Positions 44,040 to 56,340 are shown, counted from the stretch's first letter. The stretch is DNA of 64,000 nucleotides from Kingdonia uniflora (GCA_014058105.1 JACGCM010001747.1:2480001-2544000), one strand, 5' to 3'. The notes: a model not told the origin generated them from the sequence alone. Numbers and translations are program-made.

Positions 44040-45175
44040 AAAAGGCAGTTTATATAGAAGATCAGTAATGGGGCTTTATCTAAAGTGCCTATCTAAGCAA
44101 TAAACAAATGGAATTTTCAAAGATTTACATGAAGGGTCTTATGGCTCCCACGCTGCAGGTTGATTACTTGCAAACAAAGTAATTACACAAGGAGTATTAT
44201 GGCTAAAAATGCATAAATAAGCAGAAGAGTACTCACGAAGATGCGACGCATGTCAACGACATGGACAGATGATACGAGCACCTGTACTCGAATTCTATGC
44301 CAGCAAGGTATTCTGGCCTTTCAAGAGGTAGGCACTCAATGTAGTAGGAGAAATCCCCAATACTCCAAGTAACCGAAGGTTCTTATTCGTAGCAACAGAT
44401 TACTTTACAAAATGGGTAGAAGCAGTTCCCCTTTGTTGAACTCGAGAATAAGAAGTCATCTCATTTATCTGGGAGGATATTATCACATGGTTTGGATGTC
44501 CCTACCTGATTCGAATCGGTAACGGGCCACAATTCGCTAGAGAGAAAGTTGTGGCTTTTCTCAATAAACATAACATCATTCATTCCCCATTCAATCTTTA
44601 CTACCCCCAAGGAAATAGATAGGCTGAAATCATCAACAAGACGATAGTGAATAAAATCAAGAATATACTCCAATCAGAAAAGAAAGGAAATTGGATAAGA
44701 GAACTGCCACATATCTTGTGGGTATACCATACTACACCAAGACATTCCACTGGATGTTCCCCTTTCCTCTTTATTTATGGCACTGAAGCTGTCATATCAA
44801 CGGAATACCACCATCCAGCTAAAGATTACGAGCTAATAAATGAGGAAAATGAGTTTGAGCTAGCCTGCAATATGAACTGGATCGATGAGACCAAAGCTCA
44901 AGCTTTTGCCAACCTAGGTCGATATCATCATATGCTAGCCAACTCATACAATAGAAGAGTATGAAGCTGTGAGTTCCAAATTGATGATCTAGTCCTCAAA
45001 GAGATATCCCCAGGAGCAGAAAAAAGTTACATGCCGGGATGCTCGCAGAGAATTGGGAAGGTCCATTTCTAATCATTGGCCGAACTGGCCTTGGATCATA
45101 CTACCTCATATCGGATAAAGGCGTCAAAATACCAAGCCCTTGGAACACTAGGAGATTGAAACAATATTATCGCTA
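44040..45175 (+). pseudogene. Tat A integrase
   Basis: Pieces in order: CDACQRHGQMIRAPVLEFYA, WPFKR, FLFVATDYFTKWVEAVPLC, FARE and YYPQGNR, INKTIVNKIKNILQSEKKGN, WIRELPHILWVYHTTPRHST and FIYGTEAVISTEY, and a C-terminal part DDLVLKEI. At least six stops. The Asp and Glu residues of the core are partly replaced (RIGNGPQF for RSDNGPQF). Confidence 0.75.
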
Positions 45176-45180
45176 AATCC

Positions 45181-45904
45181 TTAGTTCCCAAGTACATGAT
45201 ACATATTTTATAATTGCTTACATTCCAAAAGTGAGATTTCAATCTCCAACAGTGTGTATATTCTTTTCAACTAAATGAAAACTTTCAGGTTTTTTCCCAT
45301 ATTATTATCTACAGACATACATGTAACATTTATTAAATCTCAAAGATTAAAACAAAGGTAACACTAGCTTCAATCGATACATTTATACTAATATCAACGA
45401 TTAAAACAACGTTAATACTAGTTTTTAATCCATGATCTTTATTATCTCTAAAACACAAGATAAAGCATAGGCCAAACTAGTTTTCATCTGTCTAAGCATC
45501 TACAATGCAGAAACAACATGTCACTTATACAGGTGTTCTTGCAGAAGGTCAGATGAACTTTCCCCTACCATTGGAGGTCGCAAAGCCATAAAATCTGGCG
45601 CTCGAGCAAATATAATATCTCTTCCTCGCTCTACTTGTTATGTAGTAATGGGGCCTATACCGGTTGCCATAGAGTTTAGGCAATTACCTTGATTTATTTT
45701 AGCATTATAGATACAACCTTTGAATATCAAACAGCCATGCAAGGCATTCCTTTTAAATCAAGCCTCTTTACTTCTTCTACAAAATAGGCAATTACTGCCA
45801 TTATCTCCCTTGAGTGCACCTCTTCCATAGAAATCCTATATCGATTCGGAACGGCCAACTTAGCAAAATTCACCTTTAGTTTCATATGATTTTTATCCAA
45901 AGAG
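45181..45904. other. 3' region of Tat A or intergenic; no gene supported
   Basis: Degenerate repeats of ATTAAAACAA(A/C)G(G/T)TAA near 45344-45420 recall the tandem repeats after integrase in Tat C. The minus-strand 86-codon frame at 45727-45987 has no recognisable domain. Confidence 0.35.
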
Positions 45905-48256
45905 AAATTTTGACTACAGTCCCACCCATAGACTGAATATTTGCCTTTAGTCTTCAAGTTGTTTAAATATGTAGTTTTGGTCCCCAAATTGCCTACAGGT
46001 TATCCTTCGTTGAACTCAAATTTTAACATGAACTGACTAAACTACCCTCACATGAGTTGCACATGATTTCCTCTAACAGGTGAACAAGTTGTCTTCCATT
46101 CCTCTCTTTACCAAAGCTGTCTCAAACAAAAAAATATTCTTGGAGGGAAAATTTAGGAAAATTTGTATCTTCTGCAGCTATAAAAATTTGGAAAACTAGA
46201 GTGCAGCAATCTAATACCTGATCTCACCAAGCCTTTTAATCTCTTATCTCTTTCCTAATCACAATGTAAGTCTCACTCTCTCCCTCTCCCTCTTTTTCTT
46301 TTTGAATAGGTAAAATTTATAAATCTCTATCTAATATCTGTTACTTTGGTTTTCCCATTTTGAAAGTTAGAAAATTTGTGTTAAGAATTAGAGTTTGGAT
46401 TACAAAATTGGGGCTTTTTAAAAGTGGGTTGGATTATAAAATAAGGCTTTGGTTTTCTGTAATTAGGATATATTAAAATAATTGAGGATTTTACAAGTGG
46501 TATTTTTAAATTAGGTATTTTGGGTATGTTACCATAATATTTGTCTTAATTATATAATGTTTGGGGGTATGCTACAATGACAGGAATGACCTAAAAAATA
46601 TCATTATTTATTGGGGAGGTAGATGGTCTGAACCTGGGGAGACAGGGTACACACATCGTCTATACATTGATGGGGACATGCATATATTTGAAAATATAGA
46701 TGGGGATCAGTTTTACTATCAAGGTCTGCTAGAGTATATTATGTCTGATGTTATTGCGATAACTGAAGCTATCTCACCTGGTTCTGGGATAGTGGTAAAA
46801 ATACTGTGTGGAGGTGAGATAGTGGATGCTTGTGATGATACACATTTATATAAGATGTGGCATTGTAGTGATGTGGATAATATGTGGGATGTACATTTCT
46901 ATGTATATGCAATGCCTATAGAAGTTGTACCCCCACCTTCAATTCAACAACCAGATGTAGTTATGATGGAACCCGATGAAGAACTACCAATATGTCCTAC
47001 TTCTGAAGTTGAGGTTGAGGTTGAGACTACACAGTTTGATCTACTACAGCATGAGAGTACATAGTTTGATCCACTTTAACATTAGACTATTGCCAGGTGT
47101 AAACAAAAGGTAGTTGTAACTCAAAAAAAAATTGTATCAAAGCCAAAGAGAAAATGTAATAATTTACGAAGTGGTGAAGAAAATACTAAAAGAGTTAAGA
47201 AACCAAAGGCAAGTGAAGTACCCGAGGAAGAACTTGATTATTTGCCACATATGGACTTCAGTGATGATGAACCTAATATTGAGACTAAGGGTGAAATTGG
47301 ATTGGGGGGAAAGATTCCAGTTAATGCTGAAACTGAGGCTGAAGTTGGATTGGGCGGAGAGGCTTCAAATGATGAAGAAGAAGTTGATGCTTGGAATAGA
47401 TGGGCATAAACTAACCCAAATAACCTAGATACAAAGGAAAGGTATTACTCAAATTACTCATCAGTTGATGGTGACGATGGTCCAACCCAAGCTGATATAG
47501 ACAGATGCGATGATGAGTTCAGAGATTTGGCCAAAGAATTTGATAACATTTTTGTAGTAGAAGAAGCTGAAGTGTATCATACTACATTACCTGTGCATAA
47601 TCCTGGGTTAGAGATGGTTATTGGCATGGAGTGGCCCACAGTTGATGCTTGTAGAGCTTTTTTAAGGTAATGGGCCATTGTGAACAAGCACCAATTCCAA
47701 CAAAAAAAGAATGAGTATATGTGGGTAAGATACATTTGTACTGAGGCTGAAACATTCAACTGTCAATAGATGTTCTATGCTTGGGTTAACCCAGATGGTA
47801 TCACTTTCAGTATGAGGGCCAGTAGCAATCTTATTCACACATGTCCTGGCAGGAGTGGCCAATCTAACAAAAATACAAATTCCTAGTGGGTGGCGAAGGA
47901 AGTTAAAGAAAAAATTAGGTCAGTGAGAAACACTAGACTAGCAGGTGTGAAGGAGCAGATTTCAAGAAGGTATGGTGTTGATATTTCATATTATACTTCC
48001 TGGAATGCTTGGACTATATTCATGGAGAGGATAGTTGGATCATATGATGAGGGTTATATTCTATAACCTAAATTTATGAGACAAGTCTTATTGGCTAACC
48101 CTTGCAGTTTGGCAAAATGTAGTAAAGATTTTCAAAGTAACCAGTGAGAAAGTTCATTGGTGATGTTTAAGGCAAGTTTTGATGGATGGTTAAGTGGGTT
48201 TAGACCTGCACTTAGTTTGGATGGTTGTTTTCTAAAGGGTAAATATGAAAGGGTTT
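45905..48256 (+). mobile_element. MULE fragment, cut by Tat B
   Basis: Sequence around 45905-46110 (GACTACAGTCCCACCC..., TTTTGGTCCCCAAATTGCC) resembles MULE terminal sequence, but no partner end is in the window. The transposase reading frame to the right is broken off at 48256 by the LTR of Tat B; the rest of the MULE should lie beyond the window. Confidence 0.5.
46561..48256 (+). pseudogene. MuDR-type transposase, N-terminal half
   Basis: It starts near 46561 with an N-terminal plant MuDR domain (IIYWGGRWSEPGETGYTHRL, YIDGDMHIFENIDGDQFYYQ), an acidic linker, and then the MuDR DNA-binding domain: GLEMVIGMEWPTVDACRAFL, NPDGITFSMRASSNLIHTCP, WVAKEVKEKIRSVRNTRLAG and VKEQISRRYGVDISYYTSWN. It ends in MFKASFDGWLSGFRPALSLD, the start of the DDE core, just before the insertion. 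Stops at ~47075, 47410, 47670, 47768, 47884 and 48064. Unlike the transposase at 10329 this one has no FAR1 domain. Confidence 0.8.
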
Positions 48257-49591
48257 TGTAGTAGCACATTACCTATATTTAACAAGGGTAAGCCAGCATA
48301 ACATAGTCGAAGACATCTCAACGTTCGAGAATACGCCACGTCTACGACCACAAGTCCTCGACCTACAAAAAGTAGCTATTGTACCTGGCTAAGAAAGAGT
48401 CATTATAGATCCGCGAATTTTGCCCATTACCCCAGAAATAGGAGATTGTTTCTTCTTTTTGTAAACTACCTGTATCTAGGGGTGGCCATTTGACCCGAAC
48501 CTGTTAACCTGACACAAACCTGACCTGAATTTTGTGGGTTTGGGTTTAACATTTCTGGGTTTTGGGTCAATTTGGGTCGACCCAACTAACCCGTTTAGAT
48601 TATAGGTCGGGTTCGGGTTTCACTGTCATAGGTTTGGGTTGACCCGGGAACCCGTTTAATTTAAATATAATTTAATGTTATACTCTAACCAATTCTCACT
48701 GAAAAGCACCATTTGGACAAAGATGGTAACAATTACTCCATTCTCCTTTATTTGATTATACTTTTTTTAATAAATGTTTTTCACGAACGAGCTCTTGATT
48801 ATTCAAACTATGAATTTTTAGCTTTTCCTTTAGTATTTCTTCAAAAGTGTTTAATTGTTAAACTTCTCTATGGAGTTCTCTCTCTCTGTTTTAGAGTGAA
48901 GGGTCATTCAATCCCAATGACTCCGATACTCTTTAGCATTCTCATAGATTAAACTTGTATTTTACTATTATCTATTTCTCTCATTCTCTGAGGAATGTTC
49001 TCTTTTCAAATCTCTTCTTATAATTTGTGTATTTTATGTGGATTGTTTTCATTTACTATATGTGAGTTTTTGATCTCATTTTATTGATTTTCAAATGTTC
49101 TCACAATTACCCTCTAATCATCTGATTCTCACTTATAATTTGTGATTTTTTTACTTATACGGGCTAATGGGTCAGGCCGGGTCAACCCGATTATAAGCAC
49201 GTCGGGTTTGGGTTCAGAAATCTAACCCGTTTAATAAATGGGTCGGGTTTGGGTTTGGTATTTTTCTACCCGAACCCGGGATGACCCGTGACGGGTTAAC
49301 CCGACCCGACCCTATTGCCACCCCTATCTGTATCTACTATAAATACAGGCAGAGAATAGATAATTCAGATCCACAACTTTACTACTCATTCATCCTTATT
49401 TTGCTGTTACTCCAAAAAATTGTAATAACTAGCAACTTATTGGATTTTACATCAAAATCCTCCTAGAGGTCGTGGTTTTATCAGCTTTTACTGAGTTTCT
49501 ACGCAAAATCTTATTTGTTTTGGCTTATTACAGTACCATCCTTACAATAAGTATTGGCAACGATTATCCTTCTGGAAAACACGCCATTACA
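48257..49591 (+). repeat. 5' LTR of Tat B, with a hAT insertion
   Basis: Starts TGTAGTAGCACATTACC and ends GCCATTACA. It aligns along its length with the Tat C LTR (54752-55236) once the 850-bp insertion is removed (~477 bp left). It interrupts the MuDR transposase frame. Confidence 0.85.
48477..49326. mobile_element. Non-autonomous hAT element in the Tat B LTR, 850 bp
   Basis: The left end TAGGGGTGGCCATTTGACCC and the right end (minus strand TAGGGGTGGCAATAGGG) are inverted repeats. The flanks CCTGTATC (48469-48476) and TCTGTATC (49327-49334) are an 8-bp duplication with one mismatch. Subterminal GGGTCGGGTTTGGGTT repeats. No transposase. Confidence 0.88.
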
Positions 49592-49653
49592 ATTTGCACC
49601 GTCTGTGGGAAAATCATATTTTTCTTTACCACCTCTGATCTAAAAATAATCTG

Positions 49654-50640
49654 ATGACAAACATAAATCTTCGAAGCCGTTCCAGTACGCCGAGGAATCA
49701 CAAAATCAACCCAATTCTAGAAACTGTCGATCTGCACGGTGCAGTGATCAAATTGCAGAGACAAATAGAATTCAACCGATTCCAAAGGTTGGAAGATCAA
49801 CGCATTGAAGCTCTGGATCTTCAAGTGGAAAGAGATAAAAGAAGAAAAGCCTTAGACTAGCAAAGTTAGACACATCAGAAAGAGATAGTAAATTTATGGG
49901 GAACTTAAGATTGACTAACTGGCCGTCAGACGCCACCTTCACAAGCCCGAAGTGATCATCGATCGAGGGTAACCCAGAAAGAAAATCAGCCAAGAGATGA
50001 ACGAGTACAAACTTGTCGATCCAGATCCAGAAATTGAGATAGGGTTTATCGATACTTCAGACTTATATCGTCACCATCGACAACTTAAGGAAGTGGACGC
50101 ACGCGTCATCAAACTCCCCCACCACCAGAAAGAAGACCAATCAGGGACCGATTGGGACCTGAAGGACAGGAAGATTTTGATCGATAACTTGTAGCCATAC
50201 CAATTCCTCCGGCACAGTTCATCACCTTGGATGACCTAAACAATAGGATCCAAGCCATAAACTTTGATATTACAGGCTGAAGGTCTGCCCTCGACAGAAT
50301 TGAGATAAACCCCATTTCTCCTTATCTCTAAGTTATGCCCATTCCAGATATTTTCCATATGCCAAAATTTATTCAGTATGCAGGCCTCACTGACCTACTC
50401 ACCCACGTTCGACACTTCAAAGTCGCTGTTGGATTATATTCCAAACTCGACTACATGCTATGCAGATTATTCAACATGAGCCTAAAAGAGGAACCACTTA
50501 GATTGTTCCATACTATCCCCGAAGGCTCCATCGCCACATTCAGCCAGCTACAGCGTCTCTTCGAGTCAAATTATTCCCATGTTAAAGAGGGAGAGATAAA
50601 TGTAGATTCCTTGTTCTTCTTTGAGCAAGGCATAAAATAA
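49654..50640 (+). pseudogene. Tat B gag
   Basis: The N-terminal frame (49654-49860) starts MTNINLRSRSSTPRNHKINP. The core (50335-50640) reads MPIPDIFHMPKFIQYAGLTD, LLTHVRHFKVAVGLYSKLDY, LCRLFNMSLKEEPLRLFHTI and FSQLQRLFESNYSHVKEGEI, the retrotransposon gag domain. Stops at 49858, 50192 and 50638. The gag end up to 51340 is also frame-shifted. Confidence 0.8.
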
Positions 50641-51358
50641 ACCTTGGCGAGCTTTTACAAGCATTTTTTTTTTGCAGGAAACACAAACAATTTGAAACTC
50701 GGATCCTAAAATCATCGTTCTAACATTTACTTCAGCTCTGCATATCGACTCCTAGGTTCGAAAAGAGCTTACCTTGCACAAGCCAAGAACAGTGGCATAA
50801 ATGATTGATGTTGTTAATAACTACATCGAATTAGAACGATCAAAGATGGATAAGATAAAGAGCTCCTCTATCATCCAATCTCGTGAATCATTTACATCTC
50901 AACCCCAAAAGTCAACCAATACCGAAGCACCCAAGCAACGTAAAAGAAACACCGACAATGCTAGATGAAGATACAGAAGGCCAGATAGACCCGTCCCCAT
51001 TCTACCTCTAATGATAACAACTCTCTCCGTTATCTTACCAACGATAAAGGGAGATGAGTTCTATCGGGTAGCACAAGCAATTCCAGACATCCCCAATAAA
51101 CCTTTATGTCAGTATTACAACATACATAGTGACGAAACTGATAACTGCTACTCTCTCATTCGAATTTTTCATCGCATTCTATTAGCTGGAAGGCTTTATA
51201 ATTATGTAGTCGACATTCAAAAGTTCCTCGAAGAAGAAACTAAGAACAAAGACGTTGAACAAGAGCAAGGCCAAAGGCAAGCTCGCCATCTTTACATGAT
51301 CGAAATTAAAAAAGGGAAGAAGAGAAATCAATAAGATTGAATTACCTCTTGTTGTGAA

Positions 51359-51913
51359 ATGACATCCTCCGACAAATCAGCAAAGCTTCTCCCCAGCTCA
51401 AGAAAATCAAAATCTCCTTACCATATTACGTTCGAAGACTATGACACATGCCATGTCAAATACCCACACGATGACCCCCTGGTTATTATGCTTAAAGTAG
51501 AACAAGACTACTTACACACGCTTCTCGTCGATACAGGAAGTGCCACAGAGGTTTTATTCAGATGGGCAATTGAAGTTCTGGGACTCAAAGATTCAGTGAA
51601 AGCTTTGACAACCACAATCACAGGTTTTAACAGTTCCAAAGAATCAGCAACAGGAGAAATCACACTGCCAGTTCAAGCAGGGTCTGAAACTACATTCGTT
51701 AAATTCGCAGTCATCGATGCCGAGTCTAAATATCTGGGAATTTTTGGGCGAAGTTGGCTACATTCGATCAAAGCTGTACCTTCTATATATCATTTGGCAT
51801 TAATATTTCCAACTGATCACGGAGTCTACGAAATCAAAGGCAGCCAAGTAGTTGCACGTATGTGCAAGAATACCACCACCAACTCTCATATGATAAAACT
51901 TTTCAAAGCATAA
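51359..51913 (+). pseudogene. Tat B protease
   Basis: Active site LHTLLVDTGSATEVLFRWAI, then GFNSSKESATGEITLPVQAG and YLGIFGRSWLHSIKAVPSIY. The frame is open over 184 codons, unusually well preserved. Aspartic protease of the Tat polyprotein. Confidence 0.8.
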
Positions 51914-52069
51914 CAACTACAACAGGAAACACCCCCCCCACATTCGAGCAGTATGACAATGAGGTAGTAGATTCCATTGAGCTCGATGAACCCAGGCGTA
52001 ACACCATCATTGGCTCCAAGCTCAACCTCCTTTCAGACAACAAAGTAGTTGTACAAAAATGTTGAAATC

Positions 52070-52740
52070 TAGCTCCCCGCCTTCGCGAAGCCATTAATGA
52101 GGAAATCGATAAACTCTTTTGTGTAGGGTATATCAGGGAAGCCAAATATCCACAATGGGTTTCTAACATTGTGGCAGTCCTAAAGAAGAATGGGAAAATC
52201 AGAGTTTGTGTTCATTTTACAAAACCCAACAAGTTTACCCTGAAAGATAACTTTCCTCTCCCACTAATCCCGCAATTCCTCGACTCTGCCGCAAGACACG
52301 TAATCTTTTCAATGATAGATGCAGCTTCTGGTTACAATCAAGTTCCTCTCTCCAAAGAAGATCAGGAAAAGAAATTTTTTTTCATAGAAAGAGGTCTTTA
52401 CTGCTACACGGTAATGCTTTTTGGGTTAAAGAATGTAGGAGCCACTTACTAATGACTCATCACAAAAATGTTTAAAGATCATCTATGGAAAATCATGGAG
52501 GTATATATCGATGATATGATCTGCAAAAGCTTAAAGCCTGAAGATCACTGCAATAACCTCTAAACTATATTTGATATCCTTCGTACCTACCAGATGAAAC
52601 TCAACCCTGAAAATTGCCAATTCGGTGTTGCATCTGGTAAATTTTTAGGGCATCTGGCTAGTAAAAGGGGAATCGAAATCGATCCGACACAAATCAAAGC
52701 ACTCATGGCCATGCCATCCCCTCAAACGAAGAAAAAATTT
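52070..52740 (+). pseudogene. Tat B reverse transcriptase
   Basis: YIREAKYPQWVSNIVAVLKK, FTLKDNFPLPLIPQFLDSAA, MIDAASGYNQVPLSKEDQEK, FGLKNVGATY and the catalytic YIDDM box in MEVYIDDMICKSLKPEDH (~52498-52550), then FGVASGKFLGHLASKRGIEI. A stop follows GATY. The linker before RT lacks about 50 residues that Tat C has. Confidence 0.8.
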
Positions 52741-52839
52741 CCATTCTCCACAAGTTCATCTTAAAGTCATCTGATCGATGCAAACTTCTTTACCTCATTC
52801 TTTGTGGAAATTCAACTCCACTATTCAAAAAATAAACCA

Positions 52840-53830
52840 AAGAAGTCGTTTGGACTCCTGACTACGAATTAGCTTTCCAAGATCTTAAACAATACTTGGG
52901 GCGTCCTCATATCATGAGTACTCCGGTTGATGACGAAACACTAACAATGCACTTGTCCACAACTGATGAGTCTATTAGTTATGTCCTTATTCGAGAAGAC
53001 GACGGTGTAGAAAAACCGATATACTTCATCAGCAAGACTCTCATGCCTGCTAAAAAAAGATATACAACAACAGAAAAACAACTACTTGCCTTGGTCTACA
53101 GCTCTTAGAAACTTTGACCTTATTTCCAAGCTCGTCCCATCAAAATTATTACCAAATATTCTCTCAAACTTGTACTTTCTAAAAAGGAAAAATCTCAAAG
53201 AGTTCAACAATGGTCCGTATTCCTTGACGAATATGACATCTCATTCGAGACTTAAATATCAATCAAAGGTCAAGCCGTAACTATTTTCTTGGCAGATTTT
53301 CCATTCGAAGACCCTGATTGGGAAGAAATCGAAGAAGTATTGGTGGATAACTCAATTGCAGAGCCAGACGCCTAGTCACGAAGCACCGGATGGAGACTCT
53401 TCACGGATGGATTTGTTGGACCACTAGGGTCAGGAAACGACATTATTCTCTTTATACCATCAAATCATCGTATCGAGAAAGCTATTAAACTCAAATTCTA
53501 TGCCACCAACAATAAAATAGAATATGAAGCTATCCTTCATGGACTGGATCTAACTATAGCACTTGGGGCGGAAGAAATAGCTATATATGTCGACTCCTTA
53601 GTCGCTGCTAATCATTGCAACAAGACATTCAAGACATTTGGTAAGATGGTGGACTATGCAGCCTTAGTTGAAGACAAAATGACCAAATTCAAGTCAACAA
53701 CAATCTTTTACTTCCCTCGAACTGAAAATTGCCACGCTGTCGCATTAATATACATTGCTGCAATGTTCAAAGATAGTGAAAAGAAAACTTTGGATATCGA
53801 GGTTATCGAACATTCCAGTCTCGATATGAG
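52840..53830 (+). pseudogene. Tat B RNase H and second RNase H
   Basis: RNase H: HLSTTDESISYVLIREDDGV, EKPIYFISKTLMPAKKRYTT and EKQLLALVYSS. The second domain: LFTDGFVGPLGSG near 53400, YATNNKIEYEAILHGLDLTI (53500-53560), VDYAALVEDKMTKFKSTTIF and PRTENCHAVALIYIAAMF. This duplicated RNase H arrangement is typical of Tat elements. Confidence 0.75.
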
Positions 53831-53959
53831 CTCTACGATGCACATCAATGCTATTGAAGGTGAAGATAAAGACGATTGGAGAAGACCTTTTTATGCGTAC
53901 CTCAATTCCAACATCCTCCCAAGTAACAAAAAGGAGGTCGGGTCACTCTTGGAAAATGT

Positions 53960-54751
53960 CTACGGTTCATAGTCCAAGATAAAATTCTCTATCACATTAC
54001 AGGAGGGGAACCTCTTATTGAATGCATCTCACAAATATAAGCCCATATAAAAATCAAGGAGCTTCATGAAGGGATTTGCGCAGCTCACATCTCAGGAAGA
54101 TCATTAGCCTTATGGGCATTCACTCAAGGGTTATATTGGCTGAAGATGCGCCAAGACTGTGAAGACTTCGTTCGCAAATACTACAAATGCCAGATCCACG
54201 TTCAAGATATAAAAAGCCCAGTACTTGACTTGCACATAAGCAATGTCCTCTGGCCATTCAAAAGTTGGGGAATCGATATCATTGGCCATTTCTACCCAGC
54301 ATCAGGTAATCACAAATTCGTTCTTGTGGCCATAGACTACTTCACCAAATGGGTCAAAGCAGTTCCTCTTTGTCACACTGACGAGAATGAAGTCATTAAA
54401 TTTCTTTGGGAACACATCAAAACCAGATTTGGCTATCTACACATGATACGCTCTGATAACGGCAAACAATTCATCAGCAGCAAAGTCCTCAGTTTCCTCC
54501 ACAAATACAAAATTTAACTATCTACTTCGACACCATACTACCCTAAAGGCAACAGACAAGCTGAAGCCATCAATAAGAGCATCAAATCTAGATTACGCAA
54601 ACGCCTCGATGAAAAGAAAGGTAGATGGGCCGACGAATTACCAAGTATTCTATGGGCATACCTGATAACTCCTCGAATATCCATAGGCTGTACTCCATTC
54701 ATGATGGCCTTCGGTACTGAAGCACTTTATACCTTCAGACCTCGATCTACC
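53960..54751 (+). pseudogene. Tat B integrase, 3' end cut off by Tat C
   Basis: Zinc-finger part HEGICAAHISGRSLALWAFT; core LDLHISNVLWPFKSWGIDII (first Asp), FVLVAIDYFTKWVKAVPLCH, IRSDNGKQFISSKVLSFLHK (second Asp), and QAEAINKSIKSRLRKRLDEK (Glu). The catalytic triad is present in pieces; a TAA interrupts it at 54516. The sequence stops at FGTEAL..., where the LTR of Tat C starts at 54752. Confidence 0.8.
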
Positions 54752-55236
54752 TGTAGTAGCATATTCCCCAGATTCGACAAGAGTAAGCCAACACGATGTC
54801 GTCGAGGACAGTCCATCATAGTCGAAGACAACTCAGCATTCTAGAAGATTCTATTAGCCTTCGACCTACCAAAAGTAGTCGTTGAGCCTGGCCAAGAAAA
54901 AGTTGCTAGAGATTCGCGAAGTTTGCCCACTCCCCCCAAAATAGGAGACTATTTCTATTTTTTGTAAACTGCCTGTATACACTATAACTACAGGCAGAGA
55001 ATAGAATACACATATTGGCAACTCGATCACCTCTACATCCTTACCCTACTATAACCTAAAAACTTGTAATAACTAGCATCATACTAGATTTTATCTCAAA
55101 ATCCTCCTCGAGGTTGTGGTTTTACTCAGCTTTTATTGAGTTTTCCACGTAAAATCTTGTTTATTAAGCCTTTATTACATTTTCCTTATGAATAGTATTG
55201 GCAAATATTTTCTTTCCGAAAAACACGCTACTTTAA
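54752..55236 (+). repeat. 5' LTR of Tat C
   Basis: TGTAGTAGCATATTCCCCAG... to ...CTACTTTAAT. It matches the Tat B LTR over its full length. The left flank CTACC (54747-54751) is Tat B integrase sequence and should be the target duplication; its partner is outside the window. Confidence 0.85.
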
Positions 55237-55237
55237 T

Positions 55238-55254
55238 TGGCGCCGTCTGTGGGA
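55238..55254 (+). other. Primer-binding site of Tat C
   Basis: TGGCGCCGTCTGTGGGA two bases after the LTR; the same core is used by Tat A and, with a mutation, Tat B. Confidence 0.8.
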
Positions 55255-55303
55255 ATTACCATACTTTTCTTTACCCCTACTGATCTAAAAAATACCCAAG
55301 TAA

Positions 55304-56340
55304 AATGATGAATATGAATCTCCAAAGTCAATCCAGCATGGTAAAAGATCATGAAGTCAATCCAGTAGTAGGCGCAGTCGACCTACACGACGGGGCAGTA
55401 ATCGAGCTTCAAAAATAGATGGCGGCAGAATAAGCCCAAAGAATCGAAGATCAACGTATCCACGCTGAAGCTCTTCAAGTAGAGAGGGATGAATGAAGAA
55501 AAGCCCAGGATAATCAGAGTCAAACTCATCGAAAAGAAATAGAGAGATTGAGAAGGACATAAGATCGACTTACTATTCGACCAGCGTCACCCCCACGGAC
55601 CCGAAGTGATTATCGATCGAGAGCCACCCAAAGGGATGATTAACCCAGAGAAGAAAGGTTGTGAACTTTTCGATCTAGATCAAGAAATCCTGATAAGGTT
55701 TCTCGATACATTCGCCTAACATCGTCTGCATCAATAACTCAAGGAAGTCGACGAACGCGACAACTAACTCCCCCACCACAAGAAAGAAGACCAATCAGGG
55801 ATCGATTGGGACCAGAAGGTTAAGAAAATTTCGATTCACAAGTTGCAGCAGTGCCAATCCTTCCCCATCAGTTCGTCACATTGGACAATCTCAACATCAT
55901 AATCCAGGCCTTAAATTTTAATATCCAAAACAGAAGATCTGCCCTCGACAGGATCGAGACAAACCCCATCTCCCCTTATCTCGAACTTATGCCCATCCCA
56001 AAAAATTTCCATATGCCTAAGTTTATTCAGTATGCAGGCCTGACTAATCTGCTTACCCACGTCCGACACTTTAAAGCCGCAGTTGGATTATATTCCAAGC
56101 TTGACCACATGCTGTGCAAGTTATTCAACATGAGCCTCAAGGAAGAATCTCTCCGATGGTTTCATACCATCCAAGAAGCCTCAATTACCACGTTCAAACA
56201 GTTACAGCAACTGTTCGAGGCAAATTATGCTCATACAAAAGAGCGAGAGATCACAGTCTATTCTTTGTTCTTCTTCAAACAAGGCGTGAAAGAGATATTA
56301 ACTAGTTTTTACAAGGAAAATAGGGAACTCAGACCCTAAA
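55304..56340 (+). pseudogene. Tat C gag
   Basis: Starts MMNMNLQSQSSMVKDHEVNP; the main open part at 55851-56339 includes MPIPKNFHMPKFIQYAGLTN, LLTHVRHFKAAVGLYSKLDH, LCKLFNMSLKEESLRWFHTI and FKQLQQLFEANYAHTKERE. Stops in the first 500 bp. Gag-like sequence continues out of frame to ~56960. Confidence 0.8.

Larger units (their letters stand above)
39141..45480 (+). mobile_element. Ty3/gypsy (Tat-type) retrotransposon A, degenerate
   Basis: The order is LTR-like sequence, PBS, gag, protease, RT, RNase H, second RNase H, integrase. It is the most decayed of the three Tat elements, with many stops and small deletions. Its 3' LTR was not identified; the right boundary is estimated from the end of integrase-like sequence and a repetitive 3' region. 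Confidence 0.75.
49592..54751 (+). mobile_element. Ty3/gypsy (Tat-type) retrotransposon B, internal part
   Basis: PBS TTGCACCGTCTGTGGGA at 49594-49610, then gag, protease, RT, two RNase H domains and integrase. It is broken within integrase by the 5' LTR of Tat C. The remainder of B should lie right of C, outside the window. Confidence 0.85.

Noticed and set aside
45727..45987. 86-codon minus-strand frame between Tat A and the MuDR remnant; considered as an antisense gene like that of Tat C.
   Set aside because: No sequence similarity to the Tat C antisense product that I can see, and its start lies in MULE-end-like sequence.
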